This document shows, piece after piece, positions 1 to 7,581 of a stretch of DNA of 55,483 nt. The translations under genes were made by a program, and so were the position numbers. The DNA is taken from the NCBI GenBank assembly GCA_003252385.1, contig QKEH01000159.1, positions 1 to 55,483 on the forward strand, given 5' to 3'. This DNA is from Bacteroidota bacterium (GTDB taxonomy: Bacteria; Bacteroidota; Bacteroidia; Bacteroidales; UBA10428). The notes beneath the pieces are model-generated. The model did no database searches. It saw only the letters and a program-made list of their open reading frames with translations, and was not told where the DNA came from. Position 1 is the stretch's first letter; each line of letters opens with the position of its first letter.

Positions 1-91
1 GTTTCCCTGAATTGTCTTTTGCATCAACGATCTCGAAATATTCAAGTATCTCGGATGGAAAAAAGTGCTTTAAAATATCCTCAGTTTTCAT
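1..91 (-). CDS. ISAon1-type transposase N-terminal region, partial
   Basis: Reading leftward from the ATG at 89-91, the frame is open to the window edge and gives about 30 residues beginning MKTEDILKHFFPSEILEYF. The hydrophobic start followed by EYFEIVD resembles the N-terminal region protein of ISAon1-family (ISL3-like) insertion sequences common in Bacteroidota. Only the first 30 codons are visible, so neither catalytic residues nor the second transposase frame can be checked. If the call is right, an insertion sequence sits inside the integrated element just left of the AbiE genes. It could instead be another short conserved Bacteroidota protein. Confidence 0.5.
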   Translation of the reverse strand, partial: MKTEDILKHFFPSEILEYFEIVDAKDNSGK

Positions 92-125
92 TTGGGAAAG
101 TTAGATCAAAATCTTTTACCCCACC

Positions 126-323
126 TCATTTCTCCGGTGAGCCGCTTTTCTTAATATTTCGATAGCTTTTGAGGACTTCGAGAGAATAATTGAAGTGCTT
201 TATAAAATATTGAATATTTCGGATAGTGCTTTTAGCAGAAAATTGCCTTCGATGTTGCAGTAAACACACTAAATACCTCAAAAAGAGATAAGCTTTTTGA
301 TAGTACGAAAGTATTTTGGGCAT
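126..323 (-). CDS. doubtful small ORF, 65 residues
   Basis: This is an open frame of 65 codons, basic and rich in Tyr and Lys, with no motif I recognise. It lies just upstream of the transposase start in the same direction and may be chance coding or part of the insertion sequence. Its leftward reading ends 34 bases before the transposase ATG. I list it because nothing else explains this stretch. Confidence that it is a real gene is low. Confidence 0.2.
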   Translation of the reverse strand: MPKILSYYQKAYLFLRYLVCLLQHRRQFSAKSTIRNIQYFIKHFNYSLEVLKSYRNIKKSGSPEK

Positions 324-399
324 AATTTTTACAATTATACCCTTGACGGCTAATAGTGTAAAGATAGCTTTTTTAAACCATGCTTAAAAAATACAATAA

Positions 400-441
400 A
401 AAACCCGGTTACAATTCCAAATCTTTCGGAAGATACCGGGC
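400..441 (-). terminator. rho-independent terminator after the AbiE pair
   Basis: CCCGGT and ACCGGG arms enclose an inner ATCTT/AAGAT hairpin. On the minus strand the structure is followed by a run of T residues. It sits about 20 bases past the stop of the AbiEii gene, as expected for the operon end. Confidence 0.75.
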
Positions 442-459
442 TATTATTACAGTTTAAAT

Positions 460-1458
460 TTACAAATTATTGATTCTTAATTTTAGCTCTTTGATACGTT
501 CTATTAATTTGTCAAATGGTAGCGAAGCACCATAAATCATTTCTTCCTGCATTCGTTGATAATCTTTTCTCCATTTATCAATTACGGCATCAGGAGGAAG
601 TGGGTTTAATGTTTTGGGTTGATGCCCAATGTAATCAATATTACTTATCTTGGTGTAAATGCTTCGGTGTTCAATTATCTCGTTATACAATTCTTTGTCT
701 GATAAAGCAATGTCAGCATATTTTGTCCGCATCAACATTTCAATATCATAAAGGTGACGGCTCAAACGGTCAACCCTGATTTCTTTCTCCGGCTTTTGAA
801 ATTCCTCATGCAATAAGAATAACTTTTCCAAAAAAGTACGTTCGGGATTTACACTTGGTACAGTTATCGGTACATCCGCAAACGGCTTACCCTTGTAATG
901 TTCGCCAACAAGCGATGAAAACACACGATTTGTAAATGGTTCACGTAACGAACGGCTTCCAATCTCAATTTTTACTTCGGGTTTAGTGTAACTGGAAGGA
1001 GGTGTACATGTTTTGTATTTAACCAGAATTTGAACAGGTTCAAGGTTTTCTCCATCTTCTTCGTAAAGTTCAACTTCTACATCAGTATATCCAACATTGC
1101 TAAATTTCTCCTGCAATTGCGGAATAAACTTTTTGTAAATGTATTTCCGGGTAACAGAACGTAATTTTTTTACTTGTTTTACAGTGGTGCATTCATCAAT
1201 TCCAAGAAGTTTTTTATCAAGGGCAAGGTCTATATCTTCCGAAAATCGTTCGATAATACTCCATGCCTTGCTCAACGAAGTACCGCCCTTAAACACAATG
1301 TATAGAGCTGCTTCCAAATCCTGAATCAATGCCAGGGTTTGTACGACCCACCAATCTTTTTCTACTGCGGAAGCAGGAATTCCTATGTTATTTCCTATTG
1401 CCTCGAAAATGTTGTTTTTTTCTTCTGACGTAATTATGTGAAAATCCATTCTACCCAT
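460..1458 (-). CDS. AbiEii-family nucleotidyltransferase toxin (type IV TA)
   Basis: This 332-residue protein belongs to the AbiEii/AbiGii nucleotidyltransferase family, the toxin half of type IV toxin-antitoxin systems that give phage-abortive infection or stabilise mobile elements. The family signature is visible near residues 57-80: KGGTSLSKAW followed by RFSEDIDLAL, that is, the GGT/S motif and the D-x-D metal-binding motif of the nucleotidyltransferase fold. The ATG begins one base after the TGA of the upstream AbiEi-like gene, so the two are translationally coupled in the usual antitoxin-then-toxin order. A second in-frame ATG three codons in is also possible. Length is normal for the family. 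The target of the toxin cannot be read from sequence. Confidence 0.88.
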   Translation of the reverse strand: MGRMDFHIITSEEKNNIFEAIGNNIGIPASAVEKDWWVVQTLALIQDLEAALYIVFKGGTSLSKAWSIIERFSEDIDLALDKKLLGIDECTTVKQVKKLRSVTRKYIYKKFIPQLQEKFSNVGYTDVEVELYEEDGENLEPVQILVKYKTCTPPSSYTKPEVKIEIGSRSLREPFTNRVFSSLVGEHYKGKPFADVPITVPSVNPERTFLEKLFLLHEEFQKPEKEIRVDRLSRHLYDIEMLMRTKYADIALSDKELYNEIIEHRSIYTKISNIDYIGHQPKTLNPLPPDAVIDKWRKDYQRMQEEMIYGASLPFDKLIERIKELKLRINNL

Positions 1459-1459
1459 A

Positions 1460-2056
1460 TCAAATTACCTTTCTCATAATAATTCTTATCCACTCTGGTG
1501 CCATTTTTAAGTCGTGTTGTAATCTGATTTTATCTTCTTTCTTTAACAGTTCAATAATTTTTTTTTCCTCCCACTCCTGAACCTTGTCTTTTCCAATTTC
1601 TTTTAATGCTTGAATGACTAAGGTACTAATTTCGCCGATTGTTGCCAGATTTTTAGGCGAGGTTTTCTTAAAAGTAATTGTCCTATTGTTTAGCCTTATT
1701 TTTCTGGCAGCTCCATCGGTAAGATAAACCACATTCATTGGAACCTGAGTTGACAAACCAATTGCATTTAAAGCGAAACTGCCAGTAGGAACAATTCTCG
1801 CTTTGTCTCTTTTGGCGATTGCCTTTGCAATATCTTCGGCAGTAGGCAATATTTCTCCAATTAAACTGCTTGTTTTAGGTCTTGTGTAAATACCTCTGGC
1901 TACTCTTTTAATTTCATTTTTAGCAACCAGCCTTTCCAATACTTTATTAACTGCTTTTGAATTTCCAAAAGCAATAAAATCATTAACGAAAAATAGCGAA
2001 CCCCTTCCGGCTTTTTTAATTTTTGTAATAATTTTATTTTCAATAGTTAATGACAT
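1460..2056 (-). CDS. AbiEi-like antitoxin (DUF6088 type)
   Basis: This protein of about 198 residues has an N-terminal winged-helix-like region (a unit around residues 15-60 with VNKVLERLVAK) and a body typical of DUF6088/AbiEi proteins. These act as antitoxin and transcriptional repressor of their operon. I choose the ATG at 2056 rather than the longer frame reaching 2134, because the extra 26 residues overlap the inverted-repeat operator and the -7 promoter element. The gene runs directly into the AbiEii toxin gene. An uninterrupted pair of normal length suggests an active system. Partner identification by position is strong; the DNA-binding role is inferred from the family. Confidence 0.82.
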   Translation of the reverse strand: MSLTIENKIITKIKKAGRGSLFFVNDFIAFGNSKAVNKVLERLVAKNEIKRVARGIYTRPKTSSLIGEILPTAEDIAKAIAKRDKARIVPTGSFALNAIGLSTQVPMNVVYLTDGAARKIRLNNRTITFKKTSPKNLATIGEISTLVIQALKEIGKDKVQEWEEKKIIELLKKEDKIRLQHDLKMAPEWIRIIMRKVI

Positions 2057-2072
2057 AATTATATGTTTATTC

Positions 2073-2101
2073 TGTCGCAAAAATAGTAAATATTTGCGAC
2101 A
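2073..2101 (-). promoter_or_regulatory. AbiE operator: 9-bp perfect inverted repeat over the -7 box
   Basis: TGTCGCAAA (2073-2081) and TTTGCGACA (2093-2101) are perfect inverted arms around an 11-bp AT-rich spacer, 17 bases upstream of the chosen ATG. On the minus strand a TATTTTTG match to the Bacteroidota -7 consensus (2078-2085) overlaps the downstream arm. Repressor binding here would block the promoter, the usual autoregulation in AbiE systems. Confidence 0.72.
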
Positions 2102-2175
2102 TAAATAATCAATTAAACCATAAAAAGTATTCAAATCAAATTAACAATTCAGAGCCTATGGTATTTTTCAAAAAC

Positions 2176-2400
2176 TGTCCTCATTCCTCATTTTTGCTAT
2201 AAATCATTAATTTTCAATTATTTAAAATGAGGACTTTGAGGACATGTGAGGGAAAGGGTATGCTTTTTCCTCATTTGTCCCTCAAATATCTCTCATGTTT
2301 CCCTCAGCCGTCCTCACTTATTCTTGGAATAGAAAAGTATATAGTATTAAATATCAGTATATTATTACATTCTATACCTTGTAAGTGAGGAAATGAGGAC
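2176..2400. repeat. iteron-like cluster of TGAGGA/TCCTCA motifs, candidate origin
   Basis: Around ten copies of the heptamer TGAGGAC or close variants occur in 225 bp in both orientations. Plus-orientation copies are at 2228, 2237, 2247, 2386 and 2394. Inverse copies are at about 2177, 2185, 2268, 2278, 2300 and 2310. TCCTCACTTA (2311-2320) and TAAGTGAGGA (2382-2391) form a 10-bp inverted repeat around an AT-rich core. The cluster lies directly downstream of the primase gene. Repeated short motifs next to a replication gene suggest a replication origin or a replication-protein binding region. No gene is seen here. Confidence 0.55.
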
Positions 2401-2449
2401 GGTTTTTGCATTACTACTAAGCTTTAATAATATATTCTGAATTATTTGG

Positions 2450-5400
2450 TTAAATGAAGCGTTCAAACTCAATCCCTTGTTCTTTCAGGGTATCGTAGTT
2501 CAGTATGTAAGCACTTGTTCTATTACTTCCAAATTGTACGTTCTTTCTGCGATAGTCAATAAATGAGCGATGTTTCTTCAGGTATTCACCAATTACCGCC
2601 TGGTCCAATACAGTTATCCCTTCTTTGCGAGCTTGTTCCCTGTATAAACCATGTATTGCTCCAACTCTTAGATAAAGATGTTTTACGCTGTTTTCAGCAA
2701 CCACGATTTTGTAATGTGTATTCTCTGATATTTTATATAGATTAAGCAGGGATTGCAATACATGAAAATACTGTTCCACTTCATCGCTTTGGTTTTGTAC
2801 TGAAATGGTAAGCCTTGCAGAGTGAATTAAGGCTGTTTTTGCCGTTTGATAATCAAAATGGAAATGTAAATCGGATTGTTCCATTAGAATTTTCATTGGT
2901 GTGAGTACGGATGAAATATTAAGAACTGTTCTTCTGTCAACGTTGCCAAATTCGCTAATAAGTTCATCCATAACCTCTGAACTAATACCGGGTTCTTCTT
3001 TAGCGTAGTGTTCTTCAATTAAATGTCGGTTATCAAATACCGAACAGGTAATATTGGTGAACTGCAAACTTTCTTCGGCTGCTTTAAATTCTTTCAGGTC
3101 TTCATAATTCCCTCGATTGGAATCGTCAAATTCGCCTAACAAACTACGACTGCATAAAGCAGGGTCTTGTGTAGGCAAGTCCTGACCGCTAATAATTCCC
3201 GACCCCCTGGGCTTTGCAATACGTGTTTCGTTACCGCCCGATTTTACGCCTGTAAGTTTACCGTTTCGATCGGCAATACCTTTTAAAGCCTCGATTGTGT
3301 TTTTGTGTATGCTGTTCTTGTATTCATTGCCCCAAAACGGATGGTTGGTTGTAGAATCCATACTTCGCTGCATTCCTGTGCTTGTACTTCCCGAAGCAAG
3401 GTTTATACCATCTTCCATTGGGGGCTTGCCAAACATATACATAATACTGCGAGCTGCTGTACTTTTACCGGATTGCCTTTTACCGAACAGGAACAACAAG
3501 GGGAAATAACCGAAATTGGATTTGTAAATAAAATCGCTGAAAATGGTTGCAATGTAGTAAGCTATCAATAGTACCGAATTACCAGGGTACACTTTGTTCA
3601 TGGATACTGCCCATTTTGAGAAATTCCAATTGCTGCCTTTTATTGGTTTTACATATTTTGAATTTTCCTTAAACGGATTACCACCATCAGAACTGCCAAT
3701 TTTAAGAGCTTTACCATACGGCAAATAAAAGAAATGTAACAAATGCACCTGGTCCTTTTTAATATTGTCTATTAATTTTTCCTTACCATACTTTCCTATA
3801 AACTCTGCGGTAGTATTAAGAACATGAAACGTATCGTTGATTCTTATTTGGCTTTCCGGAGGTATAGTATCAAATTCATCCAGATTATTTATTTGTGTAG
3901 CATGGGTAGTGATACCGTATTCATCAATAGGGTGAAAGGTTTTATTATAATATAATCCGTTTGCAAATACCCAAAAATTGTTCTTTTCATTGTAACCCAC
4001 ACGTTCAAGTTCTTTTGCTTCGGGTATGCCAAGTAACTTTACGTTTTTAATATTATCGAGCTGGCTGTCATTACCGTACCAAAAGAAACCATGTCGGCGG
4101 TGTACCTGTTTTTTGAAAGAAGCAGGGGTGCAAAAGTCATCAGAGGAAATAATAGCCAGGCGTTTCCGTCCATATTGGCTCATCAATCGCAATACATATT
4201 TCAGGTCAATTCTGCCTTGAGGGTCTTTATGGAACACACAGAACAAGGCTTCAAAAGTAAAGTTTGAAATTTGCTTCGGGTTCTTTCCTTCAACCGTCCA
4301 ATAAGCACCATCTTCTTCATAAAACTGATTCGTTAAAAGATTTTCCTGTTGTTCCTTTTTCAGCTTGATTATATCGCTTATATTTTCCTTTTTCTTTGCT
4401 TTCTTTTCAATAGGCTGGTTATTGTCTTTCAAGGCATCCTGCCATGCTTTCTTAGGTTTTATTAATTCTGATACAAAATCGAGATAAACTTCCTGGTCGG
4501 TTCTGTCATAACAGGCAATAAGCGATGAAATGTGTTTAATTGCTTCGGACTTTTTAACCGGGTCGTTGGCAAATTTCTCGCTATACCTTTCTGTTTTAAA
4601 AACAATGTAATCCGATTGCTTTTCATTGTGCTGAAGAAATATCTCTTTTTTGGTGAAAGTAGAATCCGGGTCTTGTTTTTCAGGAAGTAAAACAACCGAT
4701 ACATGGAATTGATTTTTTATGAGTATTTCAGCATTCCTGTCGGTTGCACGAATGCCTGCTGCATCACCATCGAATATCAAAGTTGCTTTGTTTGTGTATT
4801 TTTTCAGGAGCTTTGCCTGCGTATAAGTAAGTGCAGTTCCACAGGTTGCAACGGTGTTTGTTATTTCAATATGGTGCATTCGCAATACATCAGAATACCC
4901 TTCAACAATAAATACACGGTCTTCATCTTTTATTGTAAATCGTGCTACATTTAAAGCATACAGTTCATTTCCTTTTGTATATATGCAGCTTTCCTTTGTA
5001 TTGAGGTATTTTACCTTTGGATTGTCATTCAAATCACGCCCGGCAAATGCTATGGTCTGCCCCCTTGAATTGGAAACAGGAAATATAAGTCGGTTACGAA
5101 AGAAATCATACACACCATTGTCAGTACTTTTCAGGACACCAATTTCTTCGAGTATTTCGGTTTTTAAACCTTTTTCCTTTGCATGTGCCAGGAGAACATT
5201 TCCTTTTGGGGCGTAACCAATATTGAAGCTGCCGTTTTCAGGAATTGCCAAATTACGCTCCTTAATGTATGCTTGGGCTTCATCGTTATTAATTTGCTCC
5301 AAAAAGAACTTCTCAATAATATTACAGGCGACACGTAAACTTTCTTCATGTTTATATTTAACTTCATCGAAATTGGTACTTTTCTTCCACTCAAAATTGA

Positions 5401-5668
5401 GATTTAAAATCTTTGCCCCAATTTCAACTGCCTCTTTAAATTCAACGGTTTCATGTTCTTTTATAAACTCAATAGCATTACCGCCTTTATCACAACCAAA
5501 GCATTTATAAATTCCCTTTGTAGGATTAACGCTAAATGAGGCTGTTTTTTCATTATGAAACGGGCAGCAAGCCTTGTAATTACTCCCGGCTTTCTTTAAT
5601 TTGATAAAATTGGAGACAACTTCGTAAATGTCATCATTGATTTGTTCTATAACCCTTTTTGCATCCAT
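2450..5668 (-). CDS. DnaG-like primase fused to a P-loop ATPase domain
   Basis: This large protein of about 1072 residues probably starts and extends DNA replication of the mobile element. The N terminus has a CHC2-type zinc-binding domain (CCPFHNEK near residue 34 and CFGCDKGG near 60). A DnaG catalytic core follows, then a Toprim domain with VEGYSDV near 258 and IFDGDAAG near 300. The C-terminal half holds a Walker A motif, GKRQSGKST, near 730, in a region like the DUF927-type ATPase domain of phage and plasmid primases. The domain order fits a self-contained primase-helicase. I place the start at the ATG at 5668; an in-frame GTG lies three codons upstream. The motif cluster at 2176-2400 is immediately downstream. 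Confidence 0.85.
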   Translation of the reverse strand: MDAKRVIEQINDDIYEVVSNFIKLKKAGSNYKACCPFHNEKTASFSVNPTKGIYKCFGCDKGGNAIEFIKEHETVEFKEAVEIGAKILNLNFEWKKSTNFDEVKYKHEESLRVACNIIEKFFLEQINNDEAQAYIKERNLAIPENGSFNIGYAPKGNVLLAHAKEKGLKTEILEEIGVLKSTDNGVYDFFRNRLIFPVSNSRGQTIAFAGRDLNDNPKVKYLNTKESCIYTKGNELYALNVARFTIKDEDRVFIVEGYSDVLRMHHIEITNTVATCGTALTYTQAKLLKKYTNKATLIFDGDAAGIRATDRNAEILIKNQFHVSVVLLPEKQDPDSTFTKKEIFLQHNEKQSDYIVFKTERYSEKFANDPVKKSEAIKHISSLIACYDRTDQEVYLDFVSELIKPKKAWQDALKDNNQPIEKKAKKKENISDIIKLKKEQQENLLTNQFYEEDGAYWTVEGKNPKQISNFTFEALFCVFHKDPQGRIDLKYVLRLMSQYGRKRLAIISSDDFCTPASFKKQVHRRHGFFWYGNDSQLDNIKNVKLLGIPEAKELERVGYNEKNNFWVFANGLYYNKTFHPIDEYGITTHATQINNLDEFDTIPPESQIRINDTFHVLNTTAEFIGKYGKEKLIDNIKKDQVHLLHFFYLPYGKALKIGSSDGGNPFKENSKYVKPIKGSNWNFSKWAVSMNKVYPGNSVLLIAYYIATIFSDFIYKSNFGYFPLLFLFGKRQSGKSTAARSIMYMFGKPPMEDGINLASGSTSTGMQRSMDSTTNHPFWGNEYKNSIHKNTIEALKGIADRNGKLTGVKSGGNETRIAKPRGSGIISGQDLPTQDPALCSRSLLGEFDDSNRGNYEDLKEFKAAEESLQFTNITCSVFDNRHLIEEHYAKEEPGISSEVMDELISEFGNVDRRTVLNISSVLTPMKILMEQSDLHFHFDYQTAKTALIHSARLTISVQNQSDEVEQYFHVLQSLLNLYKISENTHYKIVVAENSVKHLYLRVGAIHGLYREQARKEGITVLDQAVIGEYLKKHRSFIDYRRKNVQFGSNRTSAYILNYDTLKEQGIEFERFI

Positions 5669-5750
5669 ATTAGCCACCAGTTCATGGTTTTATATTTTAT
5701 TTTTTTTAAAATGACAGGGCTGCCCTTGTACAACCCTGCCAAAACCATTA

Positions 5751-6062
5751 TTAGCCGTCAAGGGTGGTTATTAAATATTTTACATCTTCGGGATTAAAAC
5801 ACAGATGTTTCCTGTCATTTATGGCAGCGGTCAGCTCAATTCTTGCCATAATACTTTCTTTCCAATCGGACATCATGTAAATGGCATTGCTCTTCTGTAA
5901 ATAGTTCAATCGGATTTTTAACTTATCAATCCATTGAATATCTCCCTGTTCTTTTTCTTCCGGAATAATGATACTAAAGCCAAACTCAGTCAAAAACGAT
6001 TTTACACGCTCTATTTCATTTAAGTCAGTTTCATAATGAATTCCAGATAAATAAATATTCAT
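5751..6062 (-). CDS. DUF4406-like small protein
   Basis: This 103-residue protein starts MNIYLSGIHYE and contains SNAIYMMSDWKES followed by an ARIEL segment. That matches the DUF4406 pattern: a Rossmann-like fold related to nucleoside 2-deoxyribosyltransferases, frequent in phages and mobile elements. The family's role is not well established. The gene lies between the DNA-binding genes and the primase in one minus-strand run, so it is probably cotranscribed with the replication module. Confidence 0.6.
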   Translation of the reverse strand: MNIYLSGIHYETDLNEIERVKSFLTEFGFSIIIPEEKEQGDIQWIDKLKIRLNYLQKSNAIYMMSDWKESIMARIELTAAINDRKHLCFNPEDVKYLITTLDG

Positions 6063-6079
6063 AGCGAAATATTTTTTGT

Positions 6080-6262
6080 TTAGGGACGACCGAGAAAATC
6101 GTATATTTTTTCAACCTGCCTTGGGGTGTAGGTTTTACCACGGTATTCACCTAATTCATCCTTTATTGGCTCAATCCATCTATTAAATGTTTTTAAACTA
6201 ACATTATACGCCTCTGCTAATTGGATTTTACTTTGAGCAGTTGCATTAATATAGTTATCCAT
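6080..6262 (-). CDS. small HTH protein (DUF4248-like)
   Basis: This 60-residue protein contains an apparent helix-turn-helix: LAEAYNVSLKTFNRWI followed by a PRQVEKIYDFLG tail. It resembles the DUF4248 proteins of Bacteroidota mobile elements. Its ATG shares one base with the stop codon of the preceding gene (TAATG), so translation is coupled. It may be a regulator or an accessory replication or excision factor; the sequence does not decide. Confidence 0.6.
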   Translation of the reverse strand: MDNYINATAQSKIQLAEAYNVSLKTFNRWIEPIKDELGEYRGKTYTPRQVEKIYDFLGRP

Positions 6263-6552
6263 TATTTGTAGGATTGATGATTAAGATTTGCTTCCTCTTT
6301 TAGCCGATTTATTTCACTTGCATATATCTGCCATGAACCCCCTTTAAACTCTTGTCGTGCTTTTAGCATATTTTTCTTACAATAATGAATAACAGTAGTA
6401 TATGGCATACCAGTTAATTTGCTAAACTGACTTGGGGTATAAAACTCAGGTTTGTCCTTTTCGGATAACCGATGAATCTCACTTATGATTTTCTCTGAAA
6501 AACTGTTTAAATCAGCTACGGTAACTAAATTATTGAAATCCTCTTTTTGCAT
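6262..6552 (-). CDS. excisionase/MerR-like DNA-binding protein
   Basis: This 96-residue protein has the segment FYTPSQFSKLTGMPYTTVIH, followed by C-K-K-N-M and then GGSWQIYASEINRL. That is the pattern of excisionase-type (HTH_17-like) DNA-binding domains: a short helix-turn-helix and a wing ending in a tryptophan-containing strand. Proteins like this control integrase direction or copy control in integrative elements. It lies upstream of, and coupled to, the 60-residue HTH gene. Confidence 0.65.
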   Translation of the reverse strand: MQKEDFNNLVTVADLNSFSEKIISEIHRLSEKDKPEFYTPSQFSKLTGMPYTTVIHYCKKNMLKARQEFKGGSWQIYASEINRLKEEANLNHQSYK

Positions 6553-6713
6553 AATTGTATGTTTTTATTTCTACATCAATTTGTAGGCGAACATACATTT
6601 GCTTTAAACACAAAAAAAGGGACAATGGGGGATGTCCCCCTTTATCCATGTTGTGTAATTTTCAGAATATCAACACTTAATAAAAAGTTTTTTTTGAAAA
6701 AAAATTACAAATA

Positions 6714-7463
6714 CTATGATTTACAGGTCTTAGATAAATCTTTAAATAATGTTTCAACCTTGTCTTTAACAGAATCACTTACTTCAGTAAAGTGTTTTCT
6801 TATCTGACTGGCTTTTGGTGACAAACACATTTTGGTTGAAAAATTTTCTGCTAATAATCTCGATAAATGCGAACGATTAAAGTCCGGGTCTTCTGCAATT
6901 TTTCTTAAAATAGAAAATGCAATGTATGCCAATTCCGGACTTGAAATCTTTGTTTTTATCTTCTCCTGACAATAGCAATTAGTTGTGTTCATTTCAATTC
7001 CGTCATTAAGTGCAATTACTTTTAAAATTTCAACTGCATCTTCAATCTTATCAATGCGTAATCTAAAAGCCACATGAATTTTATGGTAAGCCTTTCTTGC
7101 TTTTAAAAGGTACTTCTTTTGGAAATATCTCGGAAAGCAAAATTGAAACCTAGTTTTTTGAAATGTAATGCAATCATGACTTTGCGAAACAACATGTTTG
7201 AACTGTTCATGTAATAATTCTTTGGTATAAAGAAACTCATCGTACAGATTATAGAGAAAAGTTTTTCTTGAATGCTTTGAATTTAATTTGAATGGTAACC
7301 TTTGTATTTCTTTTCTGAATTCACGCAGGTATTCATCCAGTTTTTCATTGTATTCTTGTTCAGAAGTAAATTCTTCGGTAAACGTTAAATACTGCTTCCT
7401 AAACTTTTTTGAGTATTTCACCTCAATCTTTCCTATTTTCTCTATAAAATCATATACGTCCAT
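6714..7463 (-). CDS. hypothetical protein, 249 residues, element cargo
   Basis: I do not recognise a domain. The protein is basic, rich in Lys, Phe and Arg, predicted mostly helical, without a signal peptide or membrane segment. It has a CYC motif near residue 165 and a region (SPELAYIAFSILRKIAED) that looks like a structured helical repeat. It lies between the integrase and the excisionase-like gene, on the same strand, with about 160 bases before the next gene. Position suggests a role in element maintenance or regulation, but no function can be assigned. Confidence 0.65.
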   Translation of the reverse strand: MDVYDFIEKIGKIEVKYSKKFRKQYLTFTEEFTSEQEYNEKLDEYLREFRKEIQRLPFKLNSKHSRKTFLYNLYDEFLYTKELLHEQFKHVVSQSHDCITFQKTRFQFCFPRYFQKKYLLKARKAYHKIHVAFRLRIDKIEDAVEILKVIALNDGIEMNTTNCYCQEKIKTKISSPELAYIAFSILRKIAEDPDFNRSHLSRLLAENFSTKMCLSPKASQIRKHFTEVSDSVKDKVETLFKDLSKTCKS

Positions 7464-7507
7464 TAATAATTAATTTTGAAAAGTTAATAATAAATTAATA
7501 TTAACGA

Positions 7508-7545
7508 GCAGGGGTATATACATCTGCTTCCCCTTGCACCCCTGC
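7508..7545. other. 8-bp inverted repeat after the integrase gene
   Basis: GCAGGGGT (7508-7515) and ACCCCTGC (7538-7545) enclose a 22-base loop in the 118-base gap between the integrase stop and the next gene. No T tract follows on the minus strand. It could be a weak terminator or a protein-binding site. Confidence 0.35.
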
Positions 7546-7581
7546 CTTTCGTATATGATTTTATTGGCTTGAAGCAATCTG

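Noticed and set aside
2057-2134. Longer N terminus for the AbiEi-like antitoxin
   Set aside because: The 26 extra codons would cover the inverted-repeat operator and the -7 element, so the ATG at 2056 is more likely.
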